Origin: Fistularia commersonii
Lineage: Eukaryota > Chordata > Actinopteri > Syngnathiformes > Fistulariidae
Assembly: GCA_037954325.1 (NCBI GenBank)
Contig: JBBMNZ010000014.1
Coordinates: 18,471,956-18,535,955, forward strand
Direction of reading: 5' to 3'
Length of the DNA: 64,000 nucleotides
Each line of letters starts with the position of its first letter. Positions within the stretch are counted from its first letter, which is position 1. Below the pieces are notes generated by a model. It saw only the letters and a list, made by a program, of their open reading frames with translations. It did no database searches and had not been told where the DNA came from. Below, in pieces: positions 10,411 to 24,189 of this stretch. A program made the position numbers and the translations under genes.

Positions 10411-12325
10411 TCATCTTCTTTCGGCTTTTTCTTTCAGAGGTCGCCACAGCGAATCAACTTTCTCTATCTTACCCTATTCGCTGTATTCTCCCTCACACCA
10501 ACTACCTTCATATCCTCTCACACTATGTCCTTTCTCTTGGTCTTCCTGGAGACCGCTTGCCTGACAGCTCCAATTCCAGAATAGATCTACCAATATACTC
10601 AATATCCCTCCTTTGTATATGACTGAACCATCCGAGTCTGGCCTCTCTGACCTTCTCTCCAAAACATCGAACATTTGCTGTTCCTCTGATAGACTTATTC
10701 CTGATTCCCAAAGAGAACCTTAGCATCTTCATCTCTGCAACCTCTAGCTCTGCCTCCTGTCTTTTCGTCATTGTAACTGTTTCTAGGCCATATAGCATCG
10801 CTAGTCTCACCACTGTCTTGTACACCTTACCTTTCATTCTGGATGACATTCTATCACATAGCACCCCTGACACTTTTCTTCACCCATTCAAACCTGCTTG
10901 GACACATCTCTTCACCTCTTTTCAACACTCTCTGTTGCTCTGCACTGTTGGCCTTATGTACCTGAATTCCTCCAACTTCTTGATCTCCACTCCCTGTAGC
11001 CTCACTGTTCCTCCAGAGTTCCTCTCATTCACACACATATAGTCTGCCTTGCTGTCAACTTTCATTCCCCTCCTTTCCAGAGCATACCTCCACCTCTCTA
11101 GATTTTCCTCAACCTGTGCCCAACTCTAACTAAAGAGATCACAATGTCATCAGCAAACATCATGGTCCATGGAGATTCCTGTCTAACCTTATATGTCAGC
11201 CTGTCCATCACCAATGCAAACAAGAAGGGACTCAGAGCTGATCCCTGATGGGTCACACCTCCACCTTCAACTTCTCTGTTACCCCTACAGCATACTGGAC
11301 CACTGTCTCGCAGCTAGCATACATGTCCTGCACCAGTCTAACATACTTCTCTGCCACTACAGACTTCCTCATACAATACCAGAGTTCCTCTCTCGGCACC
11401 CTGTCATATGCTTTTTCTAGGTCTACAAAAACACAAACCAGCTCCCTCTGGCCTTCTCTGTACTTTTCTATTAGCATTCTCAAAGCAAATACTGCATCTG
11501 CAGTACTCTTTCTTGGCATGCAGATGCTTTTGTTCACAAATGCTGACTTCTGCTCTTGGTCTTGTTTCCACTGCTCCTTCCCATAACTTCACTATATGGC
11601 TCATTAACTTTATCCCTCTATAGTTGCAACTCAATTCACAATTCAGCACATCTCCCTTGGTCTTAAAAATGGGCACCCTCACACTTCGTCTCGATTCTTC
11701 AGGCATCTTCTCACTCTCTAAGATCCTGTTGAATAATTGAGTCAGAAACTCTACTGCTGCCTCTCCAAGACACTTCTACACCGCCACAGGTATATCATCA
11801 GTACCAATAGCCTTTCTACTCCTCATCTTCAATGCCTTCCTCATTTCACTTTTACTAGTTTCTGCTACTTTGTGGTCTACAATAGTCACCTCTTCTACCC
11901 TTGCCTCTCTTTCATTTTCCACATTGATCAGCTCTGCAAAGTACTCTTTCCATCTTCCCATCACTCTTCTAGCATCTGTCAATACATTTCCCTCTCCATC
12001 CTTAATCACCAGGACCTGTTGTACATCCTTTCCATCTTTATCTCTGTTTCGCCAACCTGTATAGATCATTCTCACCTTCCTTACTGTCCAACCGAGCATT
12101 TAAGTAATCTCACGCCTTTAGTTTTGCCTTTGCTACCTCTATCTTTACCTTCCGCTAACTGTCTTTTCTCTTCAGTTCCCTCAGTGACCCACTTCTTTAG
12201 TAACCACTTTCTCTGTATATACTCCTGCACTTCCTCATTCCACAACCAAGTCTCCTTATCTACTTTCCTTCCAGATGATACACCAAGAACCAGATGATAC
12301 TACCTGTCGCCCTGATAATACTATG
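10411..12325 (-). mobile_element. RTE-clade LINE, 5'-truncated pseudogene copy
   Basis: The minus strand reads from the linker (about residue 378) through the RT core to the conserved 3' end and its short AAGAAGATGA-like tail. Peptides seen are VFVDLEKAYDRVPREEL (catalytic Asp block), SVVAEKYVRLVQDMY and a thumb segment MTKRQEAELEVAEMKML. Many frameshifts and stops break it. It is more diverged than the 27-41 kb cluster copies and so belongs to an older wave. Confidence 0.9.
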
Positions 12326-13285
12326 CAGTATGCAGTAAAAAAAAAAAAAAAGCACTAAAAACGTCCACTAAAGAATGGGAAGACAGGAGGAAATAGGAGA
12401 AGGGGGAATCAATGTTGATAAATTAATTGACAAATAAAGACAAAATGTCAGTGTATGGATATTTATCATTTTGGTGTTGATTTATAATGGTGAGGATGTG
12501 AATCCTATTCATAAACACTGGATAAACAGTTTCATCAAAAATAATATAGCTTTTAAAGCTTTTTTTAACTGTGATTGCAAATTTATATTAAAAGTAGAAA
12601 AAATATTATGGCAAAAGTAAAAAATATTATGGCAATAAGTTATAGGTATTTTTCTCTGTCACAAGACCTACACTTGTTTGAGATCAGTGGTCCACCAAAA
12701 TAAATCTCTGGCAAACCCAGCATCACTTTGCAGGGATGAAGTAAACACTTGAGTTTTGTTTGGATGAGGAGGTGAGGATTAGCGATTGACAGAGGGACAT
12801 TGTTAACATTGCTGGTTCTTTTTCCCTTTTCTCTCTCTGGCCATATTAAGAGCGTCACTCAGATTAGTGCAGACAAATTGAGAGAGAGCGATTTGGAACT
12901 TTTCCCAGATTTCCTGTTCCTATTTTGATTCGTTCATGCAGCCACAGCAGGATACTTAACTTTCAATCTGACGAGCTTGGATATTTGCGTGATGACTGTC
13001 TGTCAATAATTATAATGTATGTATGTGCCTGTGTGTATATGTGTTCTTTCTATGAGCCCCCTGAAATTATCCAGAGGTGCGAAGCATTGACACACCATCA
13101 CAGGCTTTAAAAGGAGACTTGGTAGAGCAGAATGAATCAGACTTCAGGAATCTATGTCTATTAATAATCCAACTTTGATTCATGTGCATCATAAAGTCAG
13201 AACTACTGCTATTTAACCACACATTATTCGACAGTTACCCAAAATGCAACTTTGCATTGTAGTGTGAAGTGTATATTACTGAATT
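12326..13285. other. unassigned DNA
   Basis: No gene or repeat recognised apart from an A15 run at about 12,339-12,353. Confidence 0.5.
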
Positions 13286-13772
13286 CTTCTTCTTCTTCTG
13301 TGCTATCCCTCTGATGAACTCATTCCTGATCCTATCCATCCTTATCAATCCCAAAGAAGACCTCAGGACCTTCTGCGACCTCTCGCTCTTCCTCCTGTTT
13401 TTTCACCATTGTCACTGTTTCTCGCACCAGTCTCACCACTGTCTTGTACACCTTTCCTTTCATTCTGGCTGATAGTCTTCAATCACATAGTACCCCTGAC
13501 ACTTTTTTCCACCCATTCCAACCTGCTTGAACCCATTTCTTTACCTCTTTTACACACTCTCTGTTGCTCTGCCCTGTTGGCCTTATGTACTTGAAATCCT
13601 CCAACTTCTTGATCTCCACTCCCTGTAGCCACAATGTTCCACCTGGGTTCCTCTCATTTACACACAAATAGTCTGTCTTGTTGGGACTAACCTTCATTCC
13701 TCTCCTTTCCAGATCATACCTCCACCTCTCAAGATTTTCCTCAACTTGCACCCTGCTCTCACTACAGATCAC
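13286..13772 (-). mobile_element. RTE-clade LINE fragment, thumb region
   Basis: The minus-strand peptide contains CSESRVQVEENLERWRYDLE and LQGVEIKKLEDFKYI, matching about residues 775-870 of the intact element. It continues with frameshifts to about residue 930. Truncated at both ends. Confidence 0.8.
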
Positions 13773-13836
13773 AATAAATTACTCAGATATATTGTTACAA
13801 CTGAAATGCCAGGCATTACAATACCTGGTTTAAATG

Positions 13837-14120
13837 TACTGTAATTTGTGTACTGTGTACCAGACTATTGAGTGCACCTCGATATAAGCCGCACCGGCTA
13901 GCCGATTGCTATCTTGGGCTTCCTCCTGTGCACTAAAACCGTCAAAGTCGTCTTCTCGGTGTTGGAGTAGAACGGACCCAGAATTTCCCTGTCCAATGTG
14001 ACAAGGAATAATGTTTTAGCGGAATCGAAGCTCGTTACCCCCCCCCCCCCAATCCATATATTAGCCGCATCATTGCTTAAGTGAAAAAAAGCTGCGGCTT
14101 ATCATCCTGAAATTACGGTA
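13837..14120. mobile_element. MITE-like non-autonomous DNA transposon
   Basis: Terminal inverted repeats TACTGTAATTT (13,837-13,847) and AAATTACGGTA (14,110-14,120) match at 10 of 11 positions. Both ends lead into ATAAGCCGCA/TGCGGCTTAT blocks, also mutually inverted. A C13 run lies inside. A clean target duplication is not visible. The superfamily is uncertain (hAT-like is possible). Confidence 0.6.
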
Positions 14121-16340
14121 GGTATTCAAATGCAGGACATTGACATCATATTTCCTGCCTTTATCTTTACAAAAAAAGTTCAGGTAGGAGAGCTCAAAGG
14201 TGTTCACCAATTCAAAAGAACCTGACTTACAAACCAGATAGGTCCTCAATACTGGTGACAGTGCCTGTTATGAATAAGCTCAAAATCTACACCTCAAAAT
14301 TTGTTTTTTGTTCAGTTAAATCAGTCACCCTGTATGACATGGCCTGATAATGGTTTCTGCTTTCTTATTTTCATAATACTATAAATGGAAAATACATAGC
14401 CAGTCAGACTTTCACTATGCTGCGAAAGAGTGAAACAATAACATCTTGTCCCAAAGATGCTCAAGGTCTCTATAATATTGATGATCAACTGAAATACTAC
14501 AATTGTTTTTGTTTTTTGTATTTGTACTATTTATATACAACTGTGTAACATAACTGTGAATGGTAGAGCTCACTTTTATCATGCCTTTTTCAGGCAAAAT
14601 GACTCTTTTCCTCTACTTTTAATTTCAATTTAAAAAAATGCCTGTGCTAAAAAATACCAGATTCTCAGAAGCCAGCACTTGACATTCAGTGATAAAACTG
14701 ATAGGACAATTGAACTGCTTAGTTTTCTGAATGAATCAGTTTCAGGGAATTAAGCAAGTCCAAAACAGACATTTAGGGCGGAAAATATATTTTTGTTATG
14801 TTGATATTTTCAGTGATTGATGGGATCAAAGGTTTTCATTCAATTACACTGCAAAACACTCTGTCCTAACCCTGTTGCTTTTTTAATGTGTTTTGTTTTT
14901 GTGCTTGTTTCATTTGTTTTCCTGCATGTGATTCAGTGTTTTATTGTGTTGATCCATCTGCCATTTTGTCGACTCTAAATTTCTTATGTTATTATATACT
15001 CAACAGTCAGTGGCGAAAAGATGAACTTTACTTATGAATCCAGAGCCAGGCGATGAGCTAGTGATTGCGACATGGTGAGACTCCCTTTTTTCTGGACACA
15101 AAAAAGGAAAACTTGCACAGTTGCCTGTGGACATGATAAACTAATGAAATGTTCCCAGCTGCATGAAAGTTGTGCCCTATTTTTTTGTTTAACTGATGTA
15201 AACGGATAACATTGCCTCCTTTGCTATTAGCTTACAGGGATGCAGTTTATAACATAAGAGTGCATCCTACACAAACTGTATAGGGTTTTTTTCTGTAACA
15301 CAAAAATAATCAAATATGTTTCTCCCTCAGTACTTATGGAAACATGAAAAGTAACTTTTATATAATGTTTGAGTTGAAAAGTAGTATGTTATTTTTAAAG
15401 GTGAGCCTACCCAACGAAGAGTATCAGCAGGGAACATATTCACACAGTGATGTCACTTTGAGAGAAAAAAAAGAAATCATAACAAAAAGATGGAAACCCA
15501 CACCTTACCTAATCAGTTACTGCCCTAATTAGAGTGAAAACTGGAAAATATCATAATTGAAAAAATGTGATCTCAAAGATTTCCTAAAATAACCACAACT
15601 CCACAACACCACCTCAATGTTGTTTATGGCATGGTATCTGTTAAAGAAACAGCAAAAGGGAGTCAAGTAACAGAAGGACACCAGAAGAAGAATGTCCAAG
15701 AGACTGCTTCCTTTCTAACATCAAAGAGTATGTCCAAGTGTAATGAAAAAAGCAAAAATATAAAATAAAATAAGGCATGCCACATCGGGGGATATTCATG
15801 TTCTTACATGTGGATTTGACTTGAAAAGTCATGATTTATTTTTGTGTTTACAGTTGTTTAAAAAAATGTTTATTTGCATTATTTATGATACATATGGCCT
15901 ACATCTGCCCAGCCATAGACATTGGATCCAGTTCCATTATACTTCTCTGACTGCCTACCCCTAAACTACATTACACAGGGCTAAACAAACACATGACCCC
16001 CTGACAATTAGCTCTGACTAACCTCATGTTTGGACCAAAGATAGACCTGATTATCCGATGGTGTGACTTTAGCTTACTTTTTTACGCATATAACTTGCCA
16101 AGGACACACTGTATGTACATTTTTCTGTTCCACTGGAAAGTCATGTGAATTCAGCTCTGACTGAGGTATTCTTTCCCAAGTTGAATCCAGTCCCAAGTAT
16201 TTTCATTCATAATGCTCACTAATACACCACTGTCATCTGTGAGTATAGGTTTGGGATGTTTAACAGCCTTGGAACTCAGATACATGAGAAGATTTAAACA
16301 TTTTCTACGCCCTTCTCAAACTACAAACACAGCCTTTTAA
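14121..16340. other. unassigned AT-rich DNA
   Basis: No coding, RNA or repeat signal that I can support in these 2.2 kb. Confidence 0.5.
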
Positions 16341-16346
16341 GGTAAG

Positions 16347-16373
16347 CTCTCTCTGTCTGTCTGTCTTTCCGTG

Positions 16374-16406
<33 letters not shown>

Positions 16407-16453
16407 GTCTCTCTCTCTCTCTCTCTGTCTCTGTCTCTCTCTCTCTCTCTCTC
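16347..16453. repeat. (CT)n/(CTGT)n microsatellite
   Basis: CT dinucleotides interspersed with CTGT tetranucleotides. The Ser/Leu/Val open frame over it is an artefact. Confidence 0.95.
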
Positions 16454-16714
16454 AGCCCCTCCAACTACCCCTCCTCCTCTACCAGCCTGTTGTTTTTATG
16501 CTTTTTCTTATTTCTTTGGCTCAGTCCCCATGCAAGTGCTTTTGGATCCCCTAATAACCACTGAGACTCTTTGGGGTCAGACAGAGGGCTTGAGAACACC
16601 GGAGAACAGAGCAAACAAATGTGAGGCCTTCAAATCAGTTCGCAAAATGGTGTTATGGTCAGTTCCTTGAGGGTGATAAGTTTATCATTTCACATGATTG
16701 GATTGTTTTTTCTG

Positions 16715-16999
16715 TCATTGTGTATGTCTACCCATCGTCTACTGCTTATCCTACTCAGGGCTCCTGAGGATACCGTCTATCTTGTCCCAGAGGCAGGATA
16801 CACTCTGGACTGGCAAATAAAGATTAGGCCTTCAAATCAGACAGATAACCATTCAGTCTCTCAATTGTACATCAGGGCAATTATCCCACTTAACCTGCTG
16901 CATGTGGGAAGAAACTGGAAGAGACCCAAACAGACACGGGAAGAACATAGAAACTCTGTACAGGAAGGTACTCAACTGAAATCAAACCAGGGTCGTGCT
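16715..16999 (+). repeat. diverged teleost interspersed repeat
   Basis: The order of blocks is typical of a very common fish repeat: CATCGTCTACTGCTTATCC, then GAGGCAGGATACACTCTGGA, then a CCATTCAGTCTC block, TTAACCTGCTGCATGTGGG, and ACACGGGAAGAACATAGAAAC. The same family, better preserved, lies at 22,560-22,795 (minus) and 54,560-54,835 (plus). Confidence 0.65.
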
Positions 17000-17412
17000 A
17001 GAAATCTTGGACACATCCAAGCACAAAATGGGAGAGCTTCTGTCTCAACCCTTTTGAGAACTGTAAAAGAAATTGTCGATCAAGCTTAAATTAACTATAT
17101 CATACTCAGTAATGCTAATAAAGGAGTTGGGCAGCTCTGCAAATTTTTTGTGAGTGGGTTTCAACTTTATTACTTTATCAACGTTGTTGTTGTAACGTGG
17201 GTGGTGGAATACTTACAATTTGTTTAGCTTTTTGGTGTTTTCTTTTACTAAATAGTTAGCTTGTCATGACCTACAAACTATAGCTAGCAGATATAATTTT
17301 TTGAAGAAACAAAAGGTTTCATTGATCAACCATGTCAAATATAGCAGAAATTCATTGAGATTTAGGTATTTATGAATAAGGAACAAATGTAAATGTGATG
17401 TGTTACATAATT
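17000..17412. other. unassigned DNA
   Basis: No feature recognised. Confidence 0.5.
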
Positions 17413-17413
17413 C

Positions 17414-17414
17414 A

Positions 17415-17497
<83 letters not shown>
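17414..17497. repeat. compound (TA)n(CA)n microsatellite
   Basis: A TA run that switches directly into a CA run. Confidence 0.95.
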
Positions 17498-17535
17498 AAA
17501 TCGCAAATATATATACGTTTGTATATGTATGTATG

Positions 17536-18828
17536 TATGTTTGGAGCGAACGAGTATTTGATACACTGCTGATTTTTTAGCATTTCCCACTTTCAAAGCA
17601 TGTAGAGGTCTAAAATTTTTATCATAGGTACTGTTCAACTGTGAGTGACAGAATCTAAAACAAAAACCCAGAAAAATACATTGTATGATTTTGAAGTAAT
17701 TAAATTGCTTTTTATTGCATGACGTAAGTATGTGATAAATCAGAAAAACAGAACTTAATATTTGGCAATTACATAGATCAGACGTTTCCTGTAGTTCTTG
17801 ACCAGGTTTGTACACACTGCAGCAGGATTTTTGGCCCACTCATCCACACAGATCTTCTCCAGATTCTTTAGGTTTTAGGGCAGTCACTGGGCAATATGGA
17901 CTTTCATCTCCCTCCAAAGATTTTCCATTGGGTTCAGGTCTGGAGACTGGCTATGCTACTCCAGGACCTTGAGATGCTTCTTACGGAGCCACTTCTTAGT
18001 TGCCCTGGCTGTGTGTTTCAGGTCATTGTCATGTTGGAAGACCCGGCCACAACCTATCTTCAAGGCTCTCATTGAAGAAAGAAGGTATCTTGTGATACAT
18101 GGCCCAATCCATCCTCCCTTCAATACGGTGCAGTCGTTCTGTCCCCTTTGCAGAAAAGTATCCCCAAAGAATGATGTTTCCACCTCCATGCTTCATAGTT
18201 GGGATGTTGGTCTTGGGGATGTACTTATCCTTCTTCTGCTTCCAAACACAGCGAGTGGAGTCTAGACCAAAAAGCTCTATTTTTTTCTCATCAGACCACA
18301 TGACCCTTCTTCCATTCCCCCACTGGATCATCCAGATGGTCATTGGCAAACTTCAGACATGTGCTGTCTTGAGCAGGGGGACCTTGCATGCGAGGCAGGA
18401 TTTTAATCCACAATGGTGTAATGTGTTACTAAATGGTTTTTTCTGAGACTGTGGTCCCACCTCTCTTCAGGTCATTGACCAGGTCCAGCCATGTAGTTCT
18501 AGGCTGATCCCTCACCTTCCTCATGATCATTGATAGCCTGTAAGGTGAGATCTTGCATGGAGCCCTAGACCGAGGGAGATTGAATGCCATCTTGAACTTC
18601 TTCCATTTTCTAATAATTGTGCCAACAATTGTTGCCTTCTCACCAAGCTGCTTTCCTATTGTCCTGTAGCCGATCCCAGCCTTGTGCAGGTCTACAATTT
18701 TATCCCTGATGGCCTTACACAGTTCTCTGGTCTTGGCCATTGTGAAGAGGTTGGAGTTTGATTGACTTTGACAACAGGTGTCTTTTATACAGGTGACAAG
18801 TTCAAAGTGGTGCAGGTAATGAGTGGAG
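17536..18828 (-). mobile_element. Tc1-like DNA transposon, transposase pseudogene
   Basis: The minus strand starts with MAKTRELCKAIRDKIVDLHK at about 18,739, the paired-like DNA-binding N-terminus of fish Tc1 transposases. It continues through the linker (IRKWKKFKMAFN, KISPYRLSMIMR) to the catalytic domain, with VMWSDEKKIELFG, HGGGNIILWG and VFQHDNDLKHTA (DDE residues in WSDE and HDND). A stop and at least one frameshift split it into three frames. The 3' terminal region (GAGTATTTGATAC at 17,551) resembles the inverted repeat of this family. The 5' repeat is missing, so the element is truncated and dead. Confidence 0.9.
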
Positions 18829-18839
18829 AACAGGTATTT

Positions 18840-21055
18840 AATATATGGTATATAGTATATATGGATATATATAGATAGAGAGAGAGAGAGTGATATGTAT
18901 ACACATAAATGTAAGTCAGCATTTGTATTTTTGGGCTCTTCATTTTTTATCACTAATTCGCTTGATTGCCATTTAGTCAAAAATTTTGTTCCCAGATTAA
19001 TGCTGATTTCAGTTCTGCTGTGTTATGCACCAGTGTTATGTGTTATCATTTTGTGTGAATGTGCGTGCATGCACACACACGCACACAAGTGCACTGGAGA
19101 TGGAGCGATGAGCTCCTGTGGTTTTGTCCATATAAGGTGGGAGGAATGTAGAGAGAGAGAGCAGCTATAAATGACTGCTCTGCCTCTTGCTCCCTCCCCC
19201 TTCTTCTGTTTCCTTCTGTCCTCAAAATCTAATCCTCTCACTCAAAAACTTCCTATGTTTTTATGTTTCTTTATTTTTGTTTAGTTATAAAAACAAAAAC
19301 ACACATACATACCCCAACACATTCACTCTTTGCGTTAGAGTGTGTGATCCTAAAAACATCAGCGTAACCTGTCTGACTTACTTGACACTTCTGTGTGTAT
19401 GCCTGTTTGTCTGTCTATGTGGTTGTGTGTATGTGTATTTGTATGTGTATCTGTTTGACCGTGCATTTGTGTGTGCATGCCCCTGTGTGTCTTGCTCACA
19501 AAGGTGACACTGTGAATTATGTGCATTATATCTGTTGAAAAGCACATGACACATGCACATATCACACATGTAGGACTTACCAACTATGTGTGTCTCTTTG
19601 TGCGTATATGTGTGTTTTTGAGTGTTTTTTGAAAATAACTTATCCGTCATTCATCAAGTCTAAATATAAGGTGACAGTCCCCCTTTTCACTTGCATCTGG
19701 ACTGCATTCCCTGAAAACAGATGTGAGGGGATATACGGTAAATAATGACTTCATGGCTGATGAACAGCAGAAAATCATACATTCCAGCTGTGTGTCTGAG
19801 TATGTGTGCTTGTGTGTGTGCAAGTGTGAGTGTGTGTGTGGGTATGTCTTTGTATGTGTGCATGTGTGTGTTGCAAGGGTCTTCATGGGCTGTCTGTCAT
19901 GGTAAATCTCCCTGTGACCTAACTCTTAATCATTTCCCCTCAATATCTGCTTACTCCTCCAAACACCATTACTCTGCCCTTTATTGAATGTGTTCATCAC
20001 AGGGTTTCTTTGAGGTGAAGTCAATCATCATTTGAAGTGTTACTTTTAGTTTTGATATGCAGAAAGGGGACACATAAGTTTATAAACATATGAACATATC
20101 ACAGGACATACATGATTTAGTCAACCTGACAAATTTTCATCTGCAGGCATTGAATGATGGTAGAAGAAAGAAAAAAGTACTGGAGCACAGTACCTGGATA
20201 CACAGGCATTCAAGCAAAAGAAAGAGCACAATTATAATCATAACCACACAAAAGAATAGTGCAAACTTTTGTAAGGGGACTTACTAGCTGATGAAACAAA
20301 AGAAGAAACCATTGAAGGTGTTTCAAAAGTGAAAGAGAAACAATAAATAAATGGGGAACTAAATTATGACAATTTGGACTTTCTTTTATATATACAGTAT
20401 TAAAACTTGAGTTAGGTAGAAGTCAAGAACTGAATACTTTCTGCTAAAATGCTGAATATTAAAAAGTGCTGAAGTTGAAGTATTTCCTCAGATGATTGTC
20501 ACTATTAAAGTAAAGTGACAGGGTAAAATAAAAAAATAATTCAATTGGGGTAGTTTCTAAAGAAAGTTAACAGACAAATATATGAGTAGAAACAGAGAAA
20601 GGCAGGATCTGAATGGCTTCCATTTTTTCACTGAAAGGCTCTGTATGATTACTCAAGCAGTTCAATCATATTTTATATATTTCTACATACAAACACCCCC
20701 AGCCGCATGAGGGGATGTCTGCTGCTGGTTGAAACACGATGACATAATATGATCTCATGACTAAAGCAGGCAATGCAGACCTGCACAGACAAGACCTACA
20801 GTGAGAAACACCACACTGGACGGCAGGCTGCCATCATACACGATTTGGTTTTTAGCTATTTTTCAATTGTTCCTTTAAATCCCGTTATTTGCCCTTTAAA
20901 ATTCCCAATAATTGTGAGCATATGTATAGTGCAGGGTGGGGGCTGCATATTAAACAGAATACAGGAACCATGTTTGGTGGAGACAGAGTTACAGAGCTTG
21001 TTTCCTCTGCCGCTACAGTGTAAGCGACAGTAAAGATTAGAGCCCTGGTCAAGAG
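18840..21055. other. unassigned DNA with short GT/CA-rich stretches
   Basis: TA/GA-rich sequence occurs at 18,840-18,895 and GT-rich stretches at about 19,390-19,500 and 19,795-19,870. No gene or known repeat is recognised. Confidence 0.5.
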
Positions 21056-21056
21056 G

Positions 21057-21242
<186 letters not shown>

Positions 21243-21669
21243 TATTCCATGCTGTGCCCAGCGTGCGTGAGGGTTGCAAAAGGAATTTTCCTGACAACTT
21301 TTTCATTCTTTTTTGAATGTCACTTTTATATTTGGTGTCATCTGGTGATGCACTTCCTGATAGTCTGATGAAACCCCTTAACAACTCATCACTGCTGAAA
21401 ACATAAAACACAATGCACACACTCAGTAAGGTTGGTACCTGTAGTCATCACTATTTATTTTTGTACTGGTTTGTATGCGCAAACATATCTATGTATTTAT
21501 CTTCCCACTTACATTAACACAGAAATAGCAAAAACGAATACATGGAGAGGATATATATAAAAAAAACAAAAACATTTTAGTGAGCTGGAAAATGTTGGGA
21601 TTTGATGCAATATTATGTGAGTCGTTTGTTAACTTCCATTTTCTGTTATGCTTCAGATGCCTTTTATGC

Positions 21670-22100
21670 TTTAAGATGCCTGGAAGGATGACATGGGTCT
21701 CTCTTCCCCTAGGCTCACCACCCACAGGAAGGGCCAAGGGGGTCGGGTGCAGTGTGACCCAGGAGGTGGCCGTGGATGAGGGACCTTGGCAATCCGACTC
21801 TTGGCTGCAGAAGCTGGCTCTTGGTACATGGAATGTCACCTCTCTGTTGGGGAAGGAGCCCGAGCTGGTGCATAAGGCTGAGAGATACTGACACATACTG
21901 AGAGATACAGGGAAGACCCATAGGGAGAGACTATGTCTCTTGGCTGGCCTGGGAGTGCCTTGGGGTCTCCGCAGAAGAGCTGGACCATGTGGCTGGGGAG
22001 GAGGAAGTTTGGGTGTCTCTGCTCTGGTTGCTGCCTCCACGACCCAACTTCGGATAAACAGTGGAAGATGGTTGGATGGGTGGATGGATGGATGGACAAA
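21670..22100 (+). mobile_element. internally deleted Rex3-type LINE
   Basis: The 5' part (21,670-21,890) carries the leader and the endonuclease start LGTWNVTSLLGKEPELV. It joins directly to the extreme 3' end (about 21,905-22,100), whose frame encodes a decayed LAWECLG...ELDHVAGEEE...SLLWLLPPRPNFG tail. The element finishes in GGATGGATGGATGG repeats, the GATG-type tail described for Rex3. The central endonuclease and RT are absent. Confidence 0.7.
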
Positions 22101-22559
22101 TCAAGCCATACTGTTTATCCTATAAGCCATCTATTTCACACCGTATATATCCCCCTTTTCTCAACTACTCTTACATTTGATTGGATTGGAATGACAACAT
22201 ACTGTATGACAAGGAACAAAGCAGAGGAAGTTGTTTTTTTAAACGTCATGTTGATGGTGTTGGTGGGACCCCTTGGCTTCATGGCAAGACTGCATTTTCA
22301 CTTACAGATCAACATTTTGGTCAGAAAAGCCAACAAAGGAATAAATCGTCTTGGAGTTGTTGTTTTACATGCAAAACGTCATCTCTTATTGGAAGAAACT
22401 AGTAATGCATCCCAACACTGACATACCGTAAACAATTCAGAGGGACAAAGCCATGGAAACAATGAAATCAGGAACAAAATAACTTGAATATCAACAAAGA
22501 TAAACGGGACAAGGGGCCCTCTCTGTCTGGACTTCCATGTGTCTGTGTGGGTTTTCCTT

Positions 22560-22795
22560 TGGGTTCTCCAATCTCCTTCCAAAAACATGCAGGTTAATTG
22601 GGAAAAAGAATGGGAAAATTGCCCTGAATGAATGAGTGAGTGAATGGTTGTTTGTCTATATATCTATATATTTTGTCTATATATGTGATTGACTGGCAAC
22701 CAGTACCCCGCCTCTTGCACGATGACAGCTAGGTTAGGCTCCAGCATCCCCCACGACCCTGAGTGCAGGATCAGTGGCAGAAGATGGATGCATCA
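22560..22795 (-). repeat. diverged teleost interspersed repeat
   Basis: The minus strand reads CATCCATCTTCTGCCACTGA, then GCAAGAGGCGGGGTACTGG, CCATTCACTCACTCATTCA, and AATTAACCTGCATGTTTTTG. This is the same repeat family as at 16,715. It is carried along in the inverted duplication. Confidence 0.7.
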
Positions 22796-22799
22796 ATAA

Positions 22800-23798
22800 A
22801 TGGGAAAATTAATTTGCTTATCAGAATATATCCTGAAAATGTTCCTTGAACACAGCACGAAATAATTCATATTGATGAACTGATATTGTTTTAGTCTTTT
22901 TTGTACTTTACTACATTTAATCGTGTAGAAATGGCCTCTGAGGAAAGCATAAAAAAGGGATATGAAAAGGCATTCCCAAAATTGTTGGAGTAAAAACATA
23001 TATATTTCCTATCATATTTACCATGAGCTATTTCTGATCCCCCAGCCTTGCAGTTCAAACGGAGCCTGTGTATTAATGGATACACATGCATATGAATGCA
23101 CATACAAATCTGATCATGCCCCATTTTGAAAATAAAATAAAAGGATGCAGAAATGCAAATGCCCTATTAGCTTGTAGACCTTGTAGACATGTAACCACAT
23201 TCACACACACACACACGCACACACACAATGAAACAGAGATGGCATGCACATTCCATTCCTTTCATTTTCACAAGTACACAGGGTGAGAACAACCACACCC
23301 TCATCTTTTAGTCACAATGTTTGTGTGTGTGTTTGCATACACATGCTAATAGTATAAATATTGAAAAAGAATTGACAGTTGTCACTTATTACCATTATGA
23401 TATCAAAATGTTACCATATCTCTGAGAGGAAAAATTTCCATTCGACTAATACAAAATTAATATATTACAGAGGGTGTGTCTGCACAATTTTATTCCTAGC
23501 AAATTGAATGGACTCAGCATCACTGGTTTTAAAGTAATATTTCAAAAATTCTTTATTCCCCTGTATTCTTCCTATTTTTTTTCAGCAAGTGGCTTTTTCC
23601 ATCCAATTACCTATCACATACAGCTAATGCCTTTCTACTACATATATTATTTTGCCTCTCAAACACTTACATAGACATGTAAATGATTGAATGATATGTA
23701 ATCACTCATACCACTTTAATAAAAATAAGTTGCAGGTTCTAGGGAGATCAAACAAACATGATTTTAAATGCAACCAATATTATGTGATTTGTGTGTAT

Positions 23799-23800
<2 letters not shown>
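22800..23800. other. unassigned AT-rich DNA (within inverted duplication)
   Basis: No coding signal. Its paired copy at about 53,590-54,560 has the same short open frames, so those frames are inherited by duplication and are not evidence of selection. Confidence 0.5.

Positions 23801-23882
<82 letters not shown>
23801..23882. repeat. (GT)n microsatellite
   Basis: GT run with one GC variant. The inverted counterpart is the CA run at about 53,495-53,556, which is shorter. Confidence 0.95.
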
Positions 23883-23883
<1 letters not shown>

Positions 23884-24189
23884 TGGTGAACATTGAGGCT
23901 GAAAGGCACCTTTCTGATCCATTTAGCCTGAGATGTGGACTCAGTGATTCAACCAGGAGGGGCAACATACTGTCACTTCCTAATCAGTTCCCAGACTGAT
24001 AGACTTTATGCTGGCCAGATTTACTTTGGTTCTTGTAGGTGTGCCCAGAGTAAGCTTTTAACAGGGCCAAAGTTTTAAAGCTTCGAGTGTTTTTCTTTTT
24101 CAGGGCTATACAAGAGGCGTTATTAATGTCTTTCCCATCTATTTATCTTCATTAAAATAGGAATGTTACTAGGAATACGGTTTTAAGAT

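Noticed and set aside
10001..10584. Cys/Val-rich and Thr/His-rich frames of 116-191 codons
   Set aside because: Translation of the GT microsatellite in several phases; no protein.
17395..17839. 191-codon minus-strand frame across the TA/CA microsatellite
   Set aside because: Runs through the microsatellite and the 3' end of the Tc1 relic; composition artefact.
18840..18895. TA/GA-rich stretch as a missing Tc1 terminal repeat
   Set aside because: It does not match the inverse of the 17,545-17,570 terminus; the 5' end of the Tc1 element is simply absent.
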